From: Acidobacteriota bacterium
GTDB taxonomy: Bacteria > Acidobacteriota > Blastocatellia > Pyrinomonadales > Pyrinomonadaceae
Direction of reading: 5' to 3'
DNA length: 64,000 bases
Assembly: GCA_019239425.1 (NCBI GenBank)
Contig: JAFAZX010000083.1
Span: 124,001 to 188,000, forward strand
Part shown: positions 1 through 7,723 of the stretch, in pieces
Layout of the letters: every line of letters begins with the position of its first letter
Position numbering within the stretch: the first letter of the stretch is position 1
Translations under genes and position numbers: made by a program
The notes under the pieces: model-generated
Database searches by the model: none
Seen by the model: the letters and a program-made list of their open reading frames with translations, nothing else
Told to the model about the DNA's origin: nothing

Positions 1-644
1 TAGTCGTCGTGCGAGAGCGTCTCGATGATGCGCCCGAGGTAGATGACGCCGGGGTTCGAGTAGCTGAAGCGGCTGCCCGGCTTAAAGAGCACCTCGGTGT
101 AGGGCATCATCGCCACGAGCTGAGACCAGCCGGGCGGCTCGAACGGCTGCCAGTCCTTCGCGTCGTCGCGCCAGATCCACGTCGGGTTGCGGAAGCCCGC
201 GCTGTGGCTCATCAGGTGCCGGATGGTGATTTCGGAGACGTCTCCGAACGGGTCGTGCGCGGCGCGCAGCTCGGGGACGTACTTGACCACGGGGTCGTCG
301 AGCTTGAGGAGGCCGCGGTCGCGGAGCTGCATGATGGCGATGCCGGTGAAGGTCTTCGTGACCGAGGCCCAGTGGTAGATCGTCTCCTCGTCCACGGGGA
401 CGCCGCGCCCCGCGTCGGCGAGTCCGTAGAACTCGCGCGCGGCGACCTTGTTGTCGCGGACGAAGTAGAAGCTCGAGCCGACGAAGCCTTCCTTACGCAG
501 CGCGGCCAGGTAACCCGTCCTGAACTCCTGATAGGCCCGCGCGAAACCATCTTCCCGGCCGGGCGCGGCCCGGGCGGGAGAGGGCGTGGCGCAGGCGGCG
601 ATACACAGAAAGGTCGCGAACAGATTCTTGATGTACACATTCAC
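1..644 (-). CDS. Serine hydrolase (class C beta-lactamase/PBP fold), C-terminus cut off by the window
   Basis: About 214 N-terminal residues are visible; the rest runs off the left edge. The protein opens with a signal peptide ending in a lipobox-like I-A-A-C, so it may be a lipoprotein. The fold's hallmarks follow: the nucleophile motif S-V-T-K in the context HWASVTKTF, a DDPV segment, 'IRHLMSHSAG', and a tyrosine motif Y-S-N-P-G. These define the beta-lactamase/esterase/DD-peptidase superfamily; the substrate cannot be told. The start is one of two in-frame GTG codons (644 or 638); a TAA lies just upstream in the same frame. An ATG at 640 is in another frame and leads to a non-homologous product. 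Confidence 0.85.
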   Translation of the reverse strand, partial: MNVYIKNLFATFLCIAACATPSPARAAPGREDGFARAYQEFRTGYLAALRKEGFVGSSFYFVRDNKVAAREFYGLADAGRGVPVDEETIYHWASVTKTFTGIAIMQLRDRGLLKLDDPVVKYVPELRAAHDPFGDVSEITIRHLMSHSAGFRNPTWIWRDDAKDWQPFEPPGWSQLVAMMPYTEVLFKPGSRFSYSNPGVIYLGRIIETLSHDD

Positions 645-812
645 CTCGGGGTTTCCGCGCGGGGAAGAATATTAGCGGAGGGGCGAGGTGTCAACGTGCT
701 CAACCTCTGACGGGACGGATGTGGCTCCGTCGAAACCTTCTGATTCGGCGGGCACGGTAGTATGATCCGCACGAGGCCGGCCTCAAGACGACAAAGCAAC
801 CTCTCTACCCCT

Positions 813-3800
813 ATGAGACCAGAATTCATCAGCGTCGTCGCCCCCTTCAACGGGTCGAAGAATTTTAAGTACTTCCTCCAGTCGCTACAGCAACAGTCTC
901 TAGACCCGACCAAATTTGAAGTAATCATTGTCGAGGACGGCGACCACCGGGCCGACAAAATCACGAAGCTTTTCCACACCAAGTTCAGCCTCCGCCTTGT
1001 GCGCTTTAATCGCCGGGAGGGGTTCGACGGACACTCCGCCGGCTTATGCCGCAACGCGGGGGCGCAGGTCGCCTTAGGCGAGTACCTGGTCTTTATAGAT
1101 TCGGACTGCGTGCTCCACCCGAACTGTCTCGACAGACACCTCGAAGCCTTGCGCGGGGGAGCGCGGGTCGCGGTGTGCGGCTACGCCTCCGAGTTACCCG
1201 CCAGACGTTGGGACATGCTTCAGGAGGGTTTTTACGAGTCGTACGACGAACTGGACGCGGCGGCGAAGGTGGACGCGAGGGTGGACTGGCCCGCCGCCGA
1301 GTCCGTGAGCTGGGACGCCTGGTACAGTTGTAACGCCTCGGTTCCCCGGGGAATATTTTTCGAGGCCGGCGGGTTCGACGACTCCGGGTTCAGGTGTCAC
1401 GATATGGACCTCGCCTACAGGCTGTTCAAGGCGGGCTGCGCGTTCCGGTATGAGCGTGACGTGAGAGTGATTCACGTCGAACACCCCCGCTCCATACATT
1501 CGAGGGATGAACAGCGGGAGGGCTGGAGGCTCCTGGGCGAGAAGCACCCCGAACTCGAGTGTTACGTTTTCGACAGGCTGCTCGAGTCGCACAGGTATCA
1601 GTTGGAGATCGCCGGCTCGTGCGAGGAACAGTTCCTGCAAATCGTGGCCGACCTCCGGGGGTTCCGGGCGGGTTACGCCTGGGTGATGCCCCTCGGCGCG
1701 TCCGTCGGGGCCGTCGTCAAAGGCTTGCACGGCACGCCGCACGTCGAGATTCACGATAAAGAGTCCGTCAGGATTCAACTGGGCCTCCACCGTAACTGCT
1801 GGGACTATGAAATCTTCGTCCCTCGAATAACGGCCGCGTGGAGCCCCGCCGTCACCGTCCTCGTCCCGTTCTATAACGCCGGGGGGATGATCGTGAAGGC
1901 CGTTTCGAGCGTCCTCTTGCAGTCGGTGCAGCGGTTCGAACTCATCCTGATAGACGACGCTTCGACGGACGACTCGGTCGGCTACGTCCGCCCCTTCATT
2001 AACGACGCGAGGGTCAGGCTCTACTCCTGCTCCGAAAACCTGGGTCTGGCGAACGCGCTCAACCTCGGCCTCGCGCACAGCACCGCCCCGATAATCGTGC
2101 ACCTCGACGCCGACGACTGGCTCGAACCGAACGCGCTGGAAGAGGTCTGCGCCGGCTTCGCCGGGAGCCCGGAGGTCGGGGCGGTGTACGGCGACATCCT
2201 CTTCCATAATGGTAAAGGGGTCGTGGCCGAGAGGGGGCGACAGGTCGAATCGTACGCCGAATACTTCAGCTATGAATACTGCCAGGCGCCCCGCGCGTAC
2301 CGGAAGGAGAGCCTGCTCGCCGTGGGCGGGTGGAGCGTGGCGGACGGACACTCGGGGAGGTATTACGAGGACAGGCTGACGCTCGCGGCGGTGAGTGAGC
2401 GCTACGAGGTGAGGTGGCTGGGGAAGGCGCTCTACCACTGTCAGTACAACCCGAACTCGCTCTCCAGATTCAACCCGCTCATGACGGCCTCCGCCAAACT
2501 GGCGATCCTCTACAACCAAGCCGTCCGACGCCGCTGCGAGCTGTCTTACCGTTTCGACGGGGGGTTCCTGCACGGCGAGTTGGGGCCACGCCGCCCGCCG
2601 AAGGGGCGCTTGAGTTGGAGCATCGTCATCCCCTTCCGCCAGGGACTCGACCTGCTGCGGCTTTCGGTGAGGTCTTGGCTGGAGAGCGACTTCGCCGAAC
2701 ACGCGGGGGAACTCATCGTCGTGGATGACGCGTCCGGCGAAGACCTGCGGCCGGTCATCGCCCTCGACCCCTCGAAGGTTAAAGTCGTCCGGCAGGACGC
2801 GGCGCAAGGCCCCGCCCGCGCGCGGAACGCGGGGGCCGCCGCCGCGCGGTACGAGATGCTCTTCTTCTCGGACGCCGACCACATCGTCCCCCCGGACGTC
2901 CTGACCCGACACACGAACCGGCACGCGGAGACGGAGGGCGCGGCCGCCGTCGTCGGCTGCGTCTTCGGGCGGAGGGCCTTCACCCACGTCACGCCCGCGA
3001 TCCCCAGAAGGCACAAAGAGAAGCTGCTCTCCATCCTGCGTTTCGACGAGATGTTCCTCCCCGCGGCCGAAGCACTCGTCGGGGAGAAAGAGTTTTGGGC
3101 GATTGATCGCGAGGCCGCCTCGGGCGTCTGGGCCGAGGCGCAGCAGGTCGCGTACACGGACTACTGGCTGGCGAAGTGGGGCGAGATCATCCTGGAGTTC
3201 GGCGAGGAGCTGCGCGGGTTCAAGCACCGTTGGACGCGGCTGAGCACCGGCAGCGTCTCGATGTCGAGAGAGGTTTTCGAGCGCGCCGGCGGCTTCGACG
3301 ACCGCCTGAAGTCGATGGAGGATTGGGAGTTCGGAATCAGGTTACAGGAGGCGGGCGTCGGGATCGTCTGCGCCCCGGAGGCGGAACCGCTTCACCAGGT
3401 TCACCCGACGGACGAGGCGCGCGGCGCGAACAACCACGCCGCGGTGAGACTCCTCGCGACGGCCCACCCCGGGCACGTCGAACAACTCTTAGAGGACGAG
3501 TCTTACTTCAGCCCTCCCGCGCGGCACTTCTTCACGCCCGCGGCGAAGGAGCAGTACGCCCGCGCCCGTGCGGAGGGCGCGGCCCCGGCGGGCGCGGCGT
3601 CCGCCCGCGACTACTGCCTCATCACCTTCGACGACGGCCCCCACCCGCTCGGGACGCGCCTCATCCTCGACGTGCTCGAACGGCAAGGCGCGCCGGCGCT
3701 CTTCTTCCTGATGGGACACCAGGTCAGGACGTACGGCGACGTGGTGAAGGAGGTCTCGCGCCGCGGCCACGAGATAGGGGTGCACAGCTGGACGCACACC

Positions 3801-4217
3801 GACAGCAGTTATTTGACCTCGTACGACGTGACGCGGATGTTGTCCAACTCCCTCGACGCCGTCCGCGACGTGACCGGCTCGACCCCGAAGTACGCGCGGC
3901 CGCCGTACGGCAAGCTCAGCCCTTCTTACGCGCAGGCGTGTCAGTCCCTCGGGCTGACCCCGGTCGGTTGGAGCGCGAGCTCGGAGGACTGGGGCGCGAA
4001 CACGGAGCGGGACGTCATCATCAAGCTGGCCTCGGAGGGCGCCCGCGGGAAGGTGCTGCTGTTCCACGACGGGACGGGCGACCCCGAGCAGACCGCCGCG
4101 GCGCTCGAATGGCTGCTGGGCGCGTGCCGGCGCGCGGGGATCCGGCCGATTCCGGCCGACGAGTTCGCGCGCCTCGGCGGGCTGCCGGCGTTGGAGGTGT
4201 GCAACCCCTTCAGATGA
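813..4217 (+). CDS. Fusion protein: three GT2 glycosyltransferase domains plus a NodB polysaccharide deacetylase
   Basis: This 1134-residue protein joins four catalytic units. GT2 domain 1 (about residues 5-290) has the metal motif D-S-D at 96-98. GT2 domain 2 (about 350-560) has 'VTVLVPFYN' and L-D-A-D-D near 431. GT2 domain 3 (about 610-910) has 'SWSIVIPFRQ', S-D-A-D near 686 and 'GGFDDRLKSMEDWEFG'. The C-terminal NodB domain (about 930-1120) carries TFDDGP at 938-943, H-S-W-T-H at 991-995, R-P-P-Y-G at 1029-1033 and a final L-F-H-D, so its metal and catalytic residues look complete. No signal peptide or membrane segment is obvious, suggesting cytoplasmic assembly. ATG 813 is preferred because the GT2 fold begins at once; an in-frame ATG at 762 would add 17 basic residues. 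It overlaps the sulfotransferase gene by ATGA. Substrates are unknown. Confidence 0.88.
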   Translation: MRPEFISVVAPFNGSKNFKYFLQSLQQQSLDPTKFEVIIVEDGDHRADKITKLFHTKFSLRLVRFNRREGFDGHSAGLCRNAGAQVALGEYLVFIDSDCVLHPNCLDRHLEALRGGARVAVCGYASELPARRWDMLQEGFYESYDELDAAAKVDARVDWPAAESVSWDAWYSCNASVPRGIFFEAGGFDDSGFRCHDMDLAYRLFKAGCAFRYERDVRVIHVEHPRSIHSRDEQREGWRLLGEKHPELECYVFDRLLESHRYQLEIAGSCEEQFLQIVADLRGFRAGYAWVMPLGASVGAVVKGLHGTPHVEIHDKESVRIQLGLHRNCWDYEIFVPRITAAWSPAVTVLVPFYNAGGMIVKAVSSVLLQSVQRFELILIDDASTDDSVGYVRPFINDARVRLYSCSENLGLANALNLGLAHSTAPIIVHLDADDWLEPNALEEVCAGFAGSPEVGAVYGDILFHNGKGVVAERGRQVESYAEYFSYEYCQAPRAYRKESLLAVGGWSVADGHSGRYYEDRLTLAAVSERYEVRWLGKALYHCQYNPNSLSRFNPLMTASAKLAILYNQAVRRRCELSYRFDGGFLHGELGPRRPPKGRLSWSIVIPFRQGLDLLRLSVRSWLESDFAEHAGELIVVDDASGEDLRPVIALDPSKVKVVRQDAAQGPARARNAGAAAARYEMLFFSDADHIVPPDVLTRHTNRHAETEGAAAVVGCVFGRRAFTHVTPAIPRRHKEKLLSILRFDEMFLPAAEALVGEKEFWAIDREAASGVWAEAQQVAYTDYWLAKWGEIILEFGEELRGFKHRWTRLSTGSVSMSREVFERAGGFDDRLKSMEDWEFGIRLQEAGVGIVCAPEAEPLHQVHPTDEARGANNHAAVRLLATAHPGHVEQLLEDESYFSPPARHFFTPAAKEQYARARAEGAAPAGAASARDYCLITFDDGPHPLGTRLILDVLERQGAPALFFLMGHQVRTYGDVVKEVSRRGHEIGVHSWTHTDSSYLTSYDVTRMLSNSLDAVRDVTGSTPKYARPPYGKLSPSYAQACQSLGLTPVGWSASSEDWGANTERDVIIKLASEGARGKVLLFHDGTGDPEQTAAALEWLLGACRRAGIRPIPADEFARLGGLPALEVCNPFR

Positions 4218-5032
4218 ACACGGAGAAGGTCATCTTCATCGGGGGCAGCGGCCGGTGCGGGACGACGCTGATCGCCGAGCTGCTGGACTGTCACCCGGAC
4301 ATCGCCTCCATCTTCGAAGTCCACAGCCTCGTCTTCCTGCTGAAGTGCATCAGGAACAACGCCGTGCCGGGCGGCGGGCTGCTCAACAGTCAGCGCGAGA
4401 CGATCCGCCACGCCCTGCTCCCTTCGACCGAGTACAACTGGAGGCTGACGGAGGAGGAGGCCCTCTTCGCCTGGGAGAAGATTCTGACCGAGGGGATTAG
4501 GAGCGGGGAGCCCCTGCTCGACGCCACCCGGAGGTGGCTCGGCTACCTGCACAGGTTGCAGATGCTGCGGGACGGCAGCCGGTACATCGCGCACAAGACC
4601 CCCGCCCTCGCGCTGTACCTGCCCGAGCTGCGGCTGCTCCAGCCGGAAGCATTCTTCATCCACATCGTCCGCAGGCCGCAGGACGTGATCCTCTCCTACA
4701 TCGAGCAGGACTGGGGGCCGGACACTCTGGCGGAGGGGATCGAGTGGTACTGCGACAGGGTCGGCGCCGTGCTGGAGGCCAAAGAGCGGTTCCCCAACTA
4801 CGTCGAAATCAGGTTCGAGGATTTAGTCTCGGCGCCCGCGCGGGTGCTGGACGAGGTGCAGGAGGTCTTAGGGATAGAGAACGCGACCGGGGCCATCCTG
4901 AGCCACAGCCTGATCGACTTCGAGAAGATCACCCGCCGGGGGGACAGGCTCGGCGGCGAAGAGCACGCGCGCATCCTCCGCGAAGTGGGCCGGCGTCTGC
5001 CCCACATCGGAGAGATTTACGGCGCCCCGTAG
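4214..5032 (+). CDS. Sulfotransferase family protein (PAPS-dependent)
   Basis: The 272-residue protein begins with the 5'-phosphosulfate-binding loop G-G-S-G-R-C-G-T-T at residues 10-18. A 3'-phosphate-binding segment, 'IVRRPQDVILSY', lies at about 151-162, and an A-H-K-T-P motif precedes it near 126. This is the arrangement of the bacterial Sulfotransfer_1/3 families, which move sulfate from PAPS onto hydroxyl or amino groups of glycans and small molecules. The ATG overlaps the stop of the glycosyltransferase-deacetylase gene (ATGA), so the two are almost certainly translationally coupled and the acceptor is probably the glycan made by that protein. The acceptor itself is not determinable. 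Confidence 0.88.
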   Translation: MNTEKVIFIGGSGRCGTTLIAELLDCHPDIASIFEVHSLVFLLKCIRNNAVPGGGLLNSQRETIRHALLPSTEYNWRLTEEEALFAWEKILTEGIRSGEPLLDATRRWLGYLHRLQMLRDGSRYIAHKTPALALYLPELRLLQPEAFFIHIVRRPQDVILSYIEQDWGPDTLAEGIEWYCDRVGAVLEAKERFPNYVEIRFEDLVSAPARVLDEVQEVLGIENATGAILSHSLIDFEKITRRGDRLGGEEHARILREVGRRLPHIGEIYGAP

Positions 5033-5045
5033 TCGCCGCGTGCGC

Positions 5046-5501
5046 TCAACGTCTGGGCGGGTGGTAGGGGTTGTAATAGGGAGAGTGATAGGGGGAGGTC
5101 TGCTGCCGCGCCGGGGCCGCGTGTGCCGACGGGCTCGCCCCCATCAGGGACGAGACGAAGGCGCCGCCCACGAGGAGGGTCGAGACCGTCTGGTTGATCA
5201 TCCTCCTCCGCGAGATATCGACCGCGGCCAGGGTCTGCACGTCGGCGGCGGGCTGCTCGGCGACTTCGGCGGCCGCGGCCTCCTCGACGTTGAAGCTGGT
5301 GATCCCGAGGTGGAGAATCGGGAAGCTGACCCCGCAGAACTGCCAGCCCTGGGAGTGGGCGGTGTGCCCTTCGATCTCGCCGGAGCAGAACTTATTCTGT
5401 GAGCCGAGGGCGAAGTAGCTGAAGGAGTACGAAGCCTCCTGCCCCACCTCGATGAGATACCAGAAGCCGTTGCTGTCGATGCGCGTGTTGATGCTGAACA
5501 T
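5046..5501 (-). CDS. Unknown protein with a soluble N-terminal domain and a signal-like C-terminal segment
   Basis: I do not recognise this 151-residue protein. Residues 1-70 look like a compact beta-rich domain (W, F, G and three Cys). An Ala/Glu-rich linker follows (72-93). Residues 97-129 resemble a Tat-type signal peptide or tail anchor: S-R-R-R-M, a hydrophobic stretch 'TVSTLLVGGAFVSSLMG', then S-A-H-A-A-P. The last 20 residues are rich in Tyr, Pro and His (SPYHSPYYNPYHPPRR). The ATG at 5501 is supported by an AGGAG site nine bases upstream and by a good promoter at 5585-5613. It is convergent with the sulfotransferase gene, 13 bp away. An internal start at Met101 could give a small exported peptide instead. 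Confidence 0.6.
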   Translation of the reverse strand: MFSINTRIDSNGFWYLIEVGQEASYSFSYFALGSQNKFCSGEIEGHTAHSQGWQFCGVSFPILHLGITSFNVEEAAAAEVAEQPAADVQTLAAVDISRRRMINQTVSTLLVGGAFVSSLMGASPSAHAAPARQQTSPYHSPYYNPYHPPRR

Positions 5502-5584
5502 GAGGGGTCACTCCTAGTGATGTCACCGGGAGGAGTCTCGCGCCTCTCGGCACGTCACCGAGTCGGGCGACTCCCGCCGACACT

Positions 5585-5613
5585 TTAGTACGCCTCGGGG
5601 CCTGTTCTGTCAA
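5585..5613 (-). promoter_or_regulatory. Sigma70-like promoter for the 151-residue unknown gene
   Basis: On the minus strand a perfect TTGACA (5613-5608) is followed by a 17-bp spacer and TACTAA (5590-5585). Transcription would start near 5578, giving a leader of about 77 nt. In that leader a GGGAGTC / GACTCC pair could form a hairpin ahead of the ribosome-binding site. Confidence 0.55.
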
Positions 5614-5734
5614 GATTAATATTGCCGCCGCCGACCTCAGTATTCTTCTTGCGGCCGGGGCGGCCGGCGGTATAGGATTCCCCCGCTCACACGGAACTCT
5701 AACTCAAGCGCTACGGCCGGCCCGCACCTTTCGA

Positions 5735-6364
5735 ATGCGACCCAACGCGATTACAGAGGAACTTGGCGACCTGCCTTACATGCTCCCGGAGGAGGGCGAA
5801 AAGGTCTTCAACTTCATTCAAACTCACGGACTGCAGAGATGCCTTGAGCTCGGGTTTTACCACGGGGTTTCGAGCGCCTACATCGCGGGGGCCATCGAGC
5901 AACTCGGCCGCGGCTCGCTCACGACCATAGACCTTGAGGGGGCGCGCAACCTGCAGCCGAACATCGGCGAGGTCTTGACCCGCGTGGGGCTGGGGGCGTG
6001 GGTCACGTATTACTTCGAGCCCACCTCCTACAACTGGCGCCTCATGAAGTTCCTGGAGGAAGGGTTACAGGGCACGTTCGATTTCTGCTACATCGACGGC
6101 GGGCACAATTGGTTCTCCACCGGGTTTGCCTTCTTCCTCGTCGCGAGACTGTTGAGGCCGGGGGGGTGGATCATCTTCGACGACCTGGATTGGACACACG
6201 AGGGCGAGGCGGTCAGGGAGAGCCCGCGCGTTCAGGCGATGCCCGCGGAGGAGAGACTGACGCCCCAGGTGCGGAAGGTTTATGAGCTGCTCGTGAAGTC
6301 CGACCCCTCCTTCGACTTCTGCTTCGAGGAGGGCCAGTGGGGGTACGCGCGCAAACGTAAGTAG
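5735..6364 (+). CDS. Class I SAM-dependent methyltransferase (Methyltransf_24-like)
   Basis: The 209-residue protein has a Rossmann methyltransferase core. Motif I is 'CLELGFYHGVSS' at 36-47 (G-x-x-x-G rather than the strict GxGxG), the ribose-binding acidic residue is D66 in 'TTIDLEG', D-G-G-H is at 121-124, and 'GGWIIFDDLDW' at 143-153 has the paired aspartates that bind metal in O-methyltransferases of the CmcI/TylF type. No ribosome-binding site is clear at ATG 5735. A weak promoter-like pair (TTGCGG at 5649, TATAGG at 5671, 16-bp spacer) lies upstream. Lying in the same direction after the glycosyltransferase and sulfotransferase genes, it may decorate the same glycan, but the oppositely oriented 151-residue gene separates them, so this is inference. 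Confidence 0.8.
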   Translation: MRPNAITEELGDLPYMLPEEGEKVFNFIQTHGLQRCLELGFYHGVSSAYIAGAIEQLGRGSLTTIDLEGARNLQPNIGEVLTRVGLGAWVTYYFEPTSYNWRLMKFLEEGLQGTFDFCYIDGGHNWFSTGFAFFLVARLLRPGGWIIFDDLDWTHEGEAVRESPRVQAMPAEERLTPQVRKVYELLVKSDPSFDFCFEEGQWGYARKRK

Positions 6365-6404
6365 GGAGGGTCTCACGTCGAATCCCAACCGAGGAGGCAC
6401 AGAG

Positions 6405-6638
6405 ATGCAAGAGAACGGAACGGGGAAAACTATCGAGCAAATCCTCCGCATCATCAGGGCGGGCGGAGGTGTGACGTTTGACGCAAGCGGGAAGGTCACG
6501 TCCCAGTTGGTGACAGTGGCGGAAGCCGCGGCGAGAGCGGGCGTGACCGTCACACTGCTGAATGTAGGCGATAAACCGACAGACCAACTGGAGCGCATTG
6601 CCTCCGCCGGTAAAGGCAGGGTCGTGTTGGGTGTCTGA
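6405..6638 (+). CDS. Small unknown protein, 77 residues
   Basis: I do not recognise this protein. It is a short alpha/beta-looking chain with 'GGGVTFDASGKVTSQL' followed by an Ala-rich helix and 'AGVTVTLLNVGDKPTDQLERIASAGKGRVVLGV'-like features read in short pieces (VTVTLLNVG, DQLERIA, GRVVLG). No signal or membrane segment is visible. The ATG has a strong ribosome-binding site (GAGGAGG, eight bases upstream), the main evidence that it is a real gene. It starts 40 bp after the methyltransferase and may share its transcript. Confidence 0.55.
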   Translation: MQENGTGKTIEQILRIIRAGGGVTFDASGKVTSQLVTVAEAAARAGVTVTLLNVGDKPTDQLERIASAGKGRVVLGV

Positions 6639-6731
6639 AAAGAGTCACGTCGCGCCAGCGGCCTAACCAGTCCTTCACACCGACCGCGCGCCTAGAGAAG
6701 TCTTCCACCTTTTCTCGTGGCGTTGAGGGCC

Positions 6732-6776
6732 GAGGCGACCTCCGCCGCCGCGGCCCGCCTCCGCGTCAGTTTTTTT
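6732..6776 (+). terminator. Possible rho-independent terminator
   Basis: A short GC stem (GAGGCG at 6732-6737 pairing with CGCCTC at 6756-6761) is followed after eight bases by a run of seven T (6770-6776). The stem is short and the T run is offset. It would end the 77-residue gene just before the next start at 6800. Confidence 0.35.
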
Positions 6777-6799
6777 ATCATTCAGAAAGGTCGACCCGT

Positions 6800-7462
6800 A
6801 TGCTGACTGAAGACGATAAAAAGCGGATACGCGAAGAAGAGGTATACCGGCAGGAAGTCCGGCGGGAACTCGAAGCAGAGAAGCCGGGCCCTTCAGGAGG
6901 GCAGAGGCTCTGGGAGGTTTTTAACAAGCCTTTAGTGCTTTGGTTTTTATCTACAATACTGGTGGGCTTCATCAGTTGGATGTATGCGTCTCGCGAAGCT
7001 CAGAACAAGGAGCTGTCGCAAAGAACGGAGGCGATACGCAAGCTCGACCGGGAGATACGCAATCGAGTCGGCGGCTCGCTTAAATACCTGGATAAGCCGC
7101 AACAGGGTCACCAGCCCCTCCCCCCGTACGACGTGTTCGACGGGGTATTGCTAAGCCTGGATAAAAATAACGGCGAGTATGCCGCCAGCCTGTATCCCGA
7201 ATATAAAGATAAGGGCTTCCAGGCTCTCGTGACCGACTTGAAGGGGCTGGTAGGTGACGACGAACAGGCGGATTTAGAGAAGGCCCTGGCGACTTACGAC
7301 GAGTTGAAAAATAGCAGGGCGGAATCTTCCGGCACGAACACCAACCGGCCGAAACCGAATGCGACGGAGGAGTCAAAGGCATCCGCCCAGGCAATCGACA
7401 AGGCGAAGCGCTTAATCCGTGAAGGCATCATGATCCCCAGATGGAAAGATTCAAGAGGATAA
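6800..7462 (+). CDS. Unknown single-pass membrane protein
   Basis: I do not recognise this 220-residue protein. Residues 1-38 are highly charged (KKRIREEEVYRQEVRRELE) and probably coiled coil. One membrane span, 'PLVLWFLSTILVGFISWMY', lies near 44-63. A second charged helix follows (REAQNKELSQRTEAIRKLDREIRN), then a soluble domain of about 90 residues and a Ser/Asn/Lys-rich tail. The codons are less GC-rich and the residues more lysine- and asparagine-rich than in the neighbours, which may point to acquisition from elsewhere. The ATG has only a weak AGAAAGG-like site. It is convergent with the VWA remnant, two bases away. Confidence 0.6.
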   Translation: MLTEDDKKRIREEEVYRQEVRRELEAEKPGPSGGQRLWEVFNKPLVLWFLSTILVGFISWMYASREAQNKELSQRTEAIRKLDREIRNRVGGSLKYLDKPQQGHQPLPPYDVFDGVLLSLDKNNGEYAASLYPEYKDKGFQALVTDLKGLVGDDEQADLEKALATYDELKNSRAESSGTNTNRPKPNATEESKASAQAIDKAKRLIREGIMIPRWKDSRG

Positions 7463-7464
7463 AT

Positions 7465-7700
7465 TCAGGAGCTGGTCTTTATGGTCGGATAAACGTGGGC
7501 TTTGACCTTGACCTCGACCTCCCGGAAGCGGCCGTCGTAGTTCTGGTTCTGCGGGCCGTAGCTCAACAGGTAATAGCTGTGCAGGTCTTCTGCCGGACGG
7601 CGGGGCTCTGGTCTTGACCGCCGGCAAAGACGTTCGTGCCGATGACGGTCGCGAGAACCGCACGGGCGAGGCCGACCCTGCGGTGCGAGCCATTACGCAT
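7465..7700 (-). pseudogene. Collapsed remnant of a second VWFA-related (Acidobacterial-type) gene
   Basis: The start is intact: ATG 7700 with a GGAGGA site six bases upstream, and a signal peptide (RRVGLARAVLATVIGTNVFAG). The frame reaches only 45 residues and stops at 7563. In another frame, from about 7590 to the TGA at 7467-7465, the DNA encodes 'DLHSYYLLSYGPQNQNYDGRF' and 'REVEVKVKAH'. This matches the neighbouring VWA protein's own segment 'DMSGYYLISYTPKRHENDGRF' with 'HSIEVRLKRS'. The locus therefore looks like a paralogue that lost nearly all its middle and picked up a frameshift. It lies 23 bp downstream of the intact paralogue, consistent with decay of a tandem duplicate. The alternative, a functional 45-residue exported peptide, cannot be excluded. 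Confidence 0.75.
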
Positions 7701-7723
7701 GGCGGAATCCTCCGGTCGGCGGC

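Noticed and set aside
1194..3227. A 677-residue open frame antisense to the glycosyltransferase fusion
   Set aside because: No recognisable motif; the sense strand encodes intact GT2 domains.
813..6364. True Nod-factor gene cluster
   Set aside because: No NodA acyltransferase or NodIJ exporter is present, and the domain order is unlike rhizobial genes; only the chemistry is parallel.
7451..7693. An 80-residue minus-strand frame at the VWA remnant
   Set aside because: It is the third frame of the remnant; the other two carry the signal peptide and the VWA closing motif.
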